A stretch of 64,000 nt of DNA from Ktedonospora formicarum. Its GTDB lineage: Bacteria; Chloroflexota; Ktedonobacteria; Ktedonobacterales; Ktedonobacteraceae. Shown here piece by piece: positions 62,281-64,000 of this stretch. How positions within the stretch are numbered: the stretch's first letter is position 1; each line of letters opens with the position of its first letter. Made by a program: the position numbers and the translations under genes. The notes below the pieces were generated by a model, which saw only the letters and a list, made by a program, of their open reading frames with translations, made no database searches and was not told the DNA's origin. The stretch spans positions 682,001 through 746,000 of the forward strand of contig NZ_BNJF01000003.1 in the NCBI RefSeq assembly GCF_016587355.1, given 5' to 3'.

Positions 62281-62318
62281 AATATGCAGTCGCTACTAAA
62301 GTGTACGCGACTACATTT
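62281..62318 (+). repeat. Variant arm of the repeat family, copy 6
   Basis: AGTCGC-TACTAAAGTGTAC-GCGACT forms a hairpin with the T-A pair that replaces C-G of the standard arm, as in the variant at 46334-46374. It lies 15 bp after the M4 peptidase stop. Confidence 0.6.
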
Positions 62319-62424
62319 CGTTGGTTTACGTTTTGAGGGAAGAGGCTTCTTCATACGCAGACGCTCCGCTTTCGCGAGCGTGCAGGGAGGGAGGGACGGC
62401 AAGCCCTCCCTTTCCCCAAAAAGC

Positions 62425-62470
62425 AGGGAGTGGAAGCGCAGACATTAAAGCTTCTGCGCTTCCACTCCCT
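62425..62470 (-). terminator. Terminator of the RRM gene
   Basis: AGGGAGTGGAAGCGCAGA and its complement (62453-62470) form a perfect 18-bp stem; on the minus strand it is followed by GCTTTTTGG. It ends the RRM gene at 62489. Confidence 0.85.
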
Positions 62471-62488
62471 AAAGAAGTATTAGGCGAA

Positions 62489-62815
62489 CTAGTAGCGGTC
62501 GCGATACCCACCGCCGCCATTCGAGCGGCGATCACGGCCACCACCCTGGTAACCACCACCAGAACCGGGGGCGCGGCGCTCACGGGCCTCGTTAACAGTA
62601 ATGGTGCGTGAACCAAGCGTCGTACCATTCAGCTGCTCAATCGCGGCGCGAGCCTCTTCGTCGCTGCTCATCTCAACAAAGCCGAAGCCTTTGCTGCGGC
62701 CAGTGTCGCGGTCAATGATAACCGTGGCGAAGGTAACCTGGCCAATCTGCTCAAAAAGCTGAGTCAGATCTTGCTCGGTTGTCTGATAAGGGATGCCCCC
62801 AACGTAAATTCTCAT
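62489..62815 (-). CDS. RRM-type RNA-binding protein with Gly/Arg-rich tail
   Basis: A 108-residue protein with one RNA-recognition motif: RNP2 is RIYVGGI and RNP1 is KGFGFVEM, with aromatic residues at the expected stacking positions. After residue 80 the tail is disordered, rich in Gly, Arg and Tyr (GGGYQGGGRDRR), as in cyanobacterial and chloroflexal cold-shock RNA-binding proteins. The start is ATG at 62815, which has AGGAG 9 bp upstream; an upstream in-frame ATG at 62839 lacks one. A strong promoter and a leader of about 110 nt precede it, which fits RNA-level cold regulation. Confidence 0.92.
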   Translation of the reverse strand: MRIYVGGIPYQTTEQDLTQLFEQIGQVTFATVIIDRDTGRSKGFGFVEMSSDEEARAAIEQLNGTTLGSRTITVNEARERRAPGSGGGYQGGGRDRRSNGGGGYRDRY

Positions 62816-62934
62816 CTTTGTCTGCTCCTGTGCTGACATCTCTCAACGAATTGACGCTCGTGGAAACCAATTCTCACAGGAGCGATACAATTTCTCTCTG
62901 ATGCCATACGATACTAAAAACATACTATAGAGAC

Positions 62935-62963
62935 AGTTTATTCCCTCCGCACTCTTTCGTCAA
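62935..62963 (-). promoter_or_regulatory. Promoter of the RRM gene
   Basis: On the minus strand TTGACG (62958-62963), 17-bp spacer, TAAACT (62935-62940). The leader runs about 110 nt to the start at 62815. The remaining 62964-63383 region shows no gene and only the conserved stretch before the next peptidase start. Confidence 0.65.
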
Positions 62964-63383
62964 GGCCAATTTTTGCGTATTTCAGCGCTTTCGTAAAAGT
63001 CGAATCCTTCGCTTTATACACACGTTGAAAGACTGGATCTGCTTGCACTCCATCAGGTAAAATGTGCATACACTATATATACATTTTGTGATTTTGTTGC
63101 ACCTACACATTTCATATGCTATAGTTGATATCAGAATGTAACTGTTTCTTCTGCGCATGTCATCTGGATTCAGGAATCCTATCCGAAGATCGGTCCTTTT
63201 CGGGTCATGGAACCACTGTCGTGGCTGGCGCGAACTCCTTCTATGAGATTCAGAGCTCGGCAGCACTCGTCACTAATGGCTTTCGTTTCAACCTGGATAG
63301 GCTCTGTTGTTCGGTAGGAAGGCTTCGGAGTGTCAACCGGTGGTGGTTGAACATGTTGTAAGTTGAAAGGAGACACTCTTCTC

Positions 63384-64000
63384 ATGAATCAGCATTTCCC
63401 ACGGCACATCCATAGCATCATTCCCCCCCACATCCTCTCGTCCATCGCGGAGCGCGGTTCCAGCGAGCAGCGCCTACGAGCATTACGGGCTCTGGCATTC
63501 GATCAGTCCGTCCGGGCTGCGCGCGCTTCTAACCCCGGTCTCATGCGGTTAATCCCAAATCAACAGTGTGAGGATACCCCTGGCACGACTCCTACTCCCC
63601 ATCGTTCGATTTATGACGCCCAACAATCGACTGACCTGCCCGGTAAGCTCGTCCGGGGTGAACAGCAGCCCGCCAACAAGGATGTCGCGGTCAATGAAGC
63701 CTACGATGGCCTCGGCTGGACCTTCAACTTGTTTCAGAAATGCTATAACCGCAACTCCATCGACAACAAAGGTCTTCCACTCAATGCCTCCGTTCACTAC
63801 AGCAAACAGTACGACAATGCCTTCTGGGATGGTGAACGTATGGTCTTTGGGGATGGCGATAAAGATCAGTTCAACCGCTTTACCATCGCCATCGAAGTCA
63901 TCGGGCATGAACTAACTCATGGTGTGACCGATAACGAGGCCAATCTGAACTACGAAGGGCAGCCAGGCGCGCTCAATGAGTCCATCTCCGATGTCTTCGG
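63384..64000 (+). CDS. M4 metallopeptidase, protealysin type, truncated by the window end
   Basis: The first 205 codons of a second peptidase, open to the right edge. It begins at ATG 63384 with AAAGGAGA 11 bp upstream, in a leader nearly the same as that of the first copy. The propeptide (MNQHFPRHIHSIIPPHILSS...) and catalytic domain start align with the first copy; zinc site IGHELTHGVTDNEANL and GALNESISDVF are intact. About the first two thirds of a family member are visible. Confidence 0.9.
   Translation, partial: MNQHFPRHIHSIIPPHILSSIAERGSSEQRLRALRALAFDQSVRAARASNPGLMRLIPNQQCEDTPGTTPTPHRSIYDAQQSTDLPGKLVRGEQQPANKDVAVNEAYDGLGWTFNLFQKCYNRNSIDNKGLPLNASVHYSKQYDNAFWDGERMVFGDGDKDQFNRFTIAIEVIGHELTHGVTDNEANLNYEGQPGALNESISDVF

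Noticed and set aside
1..64000. CRISPR array, tRNA or rRNA gene, insertion sequence or prophage
   Set aside because: No regularly spaced direct repeats, no tRNA-like cloverleaf or rRNA core sequence, and no transposase, integrase or phage structural gene were seen. The repeats present are short palindromic elements without an enzyme gene.

Overview
This 64-kb window looks like chromosomal sequence from a soil-type, multicellular-lifestyle bacterium, most likely a member of the Ktedonobacteria (Chloroflexota). That is an inference from gene content: ROK/LacI-controlled sugar uptake with GH1 and GH127 glycosidases, a pro-kumamolisin peptidase fused to a beta-propeller-like tail, tandem protealysin-type M4 peptidases, a caa3-type CtaG factor, an RRM protein, and many TetR/PadR/IclR regulators. 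No rRNA, tRNA, CRISPR array, transposase or phage structural gene was recognised. About 56 protein genes are supported.

Layout. 1-6351: end of a LacI regulator, then a family-5 solute-binding protein, two Dpp/Opp-type permeases and a GH1 beta-glucosidase (beta-glucoside uptake; no ATPase present). 6352-13562: a small orphan peptide gene, a ROK regulator, a PadR-VOC pair, an UPF0173-type hydrolase, a DUF3592 membrane protein, a PLP enzyme and a nucleoside phosphorylase. 14102-16350: GC-rich orphan genes, including an 830-bp tandem duplication in which promoter and terminator are conserved but the coding part has diverged. 16368-20185: dehydrogenase, methyltransferase, LysR and ctaG; ctaG is bracketed by two related giant hairpins. 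20329-27555: CUT1 sugar ABC operon divergent from ROK plus a GH127 arabinofuranosidase. 27982-34144: kumamolisin, TetR and a PEP-utilising (rifampicin phosphotransferase-like) enzyme. 34206-40889: SUKH-like protein, membrane protein, a 1068-residue HEAT-repeat protein, a lipoprotein and DUF4291. 41113-47673: IclR plus leucine dehydrogenase, methyltransferase, threonine deaminase, GNAT and TetR. 48322-52895: a vWA / nicotinamidase-like / kinase / PP2C cluster related to the TerY-P (YegL-YegI-YegK) triad. 53264-64000: DUF1579, DinB, an RHH-ClpN fusion, methyltransferases, ClC channel, TetR, an APH-like kinase, two M4 peptidases (the second cut by the window end) and an RRM protein.

Two window-wide patterns cut across the genes. 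First, nine otherwise normal genes are each broken by exactly one missing base in a G or C run, which points to systematic homopolymer under-calling in the assembly rather than to nine pseudogenes. Second, short structured repeats sit at gene ends: a 30-bp arm (GCCGCTGCTAAAGCG...CTACATATG) that usually occurs in inverted pairs, a variant of it with a compensatory base-pair change, and two copies of a much longer hairpin element around ctaG that differ in sequence but keep their pairing.
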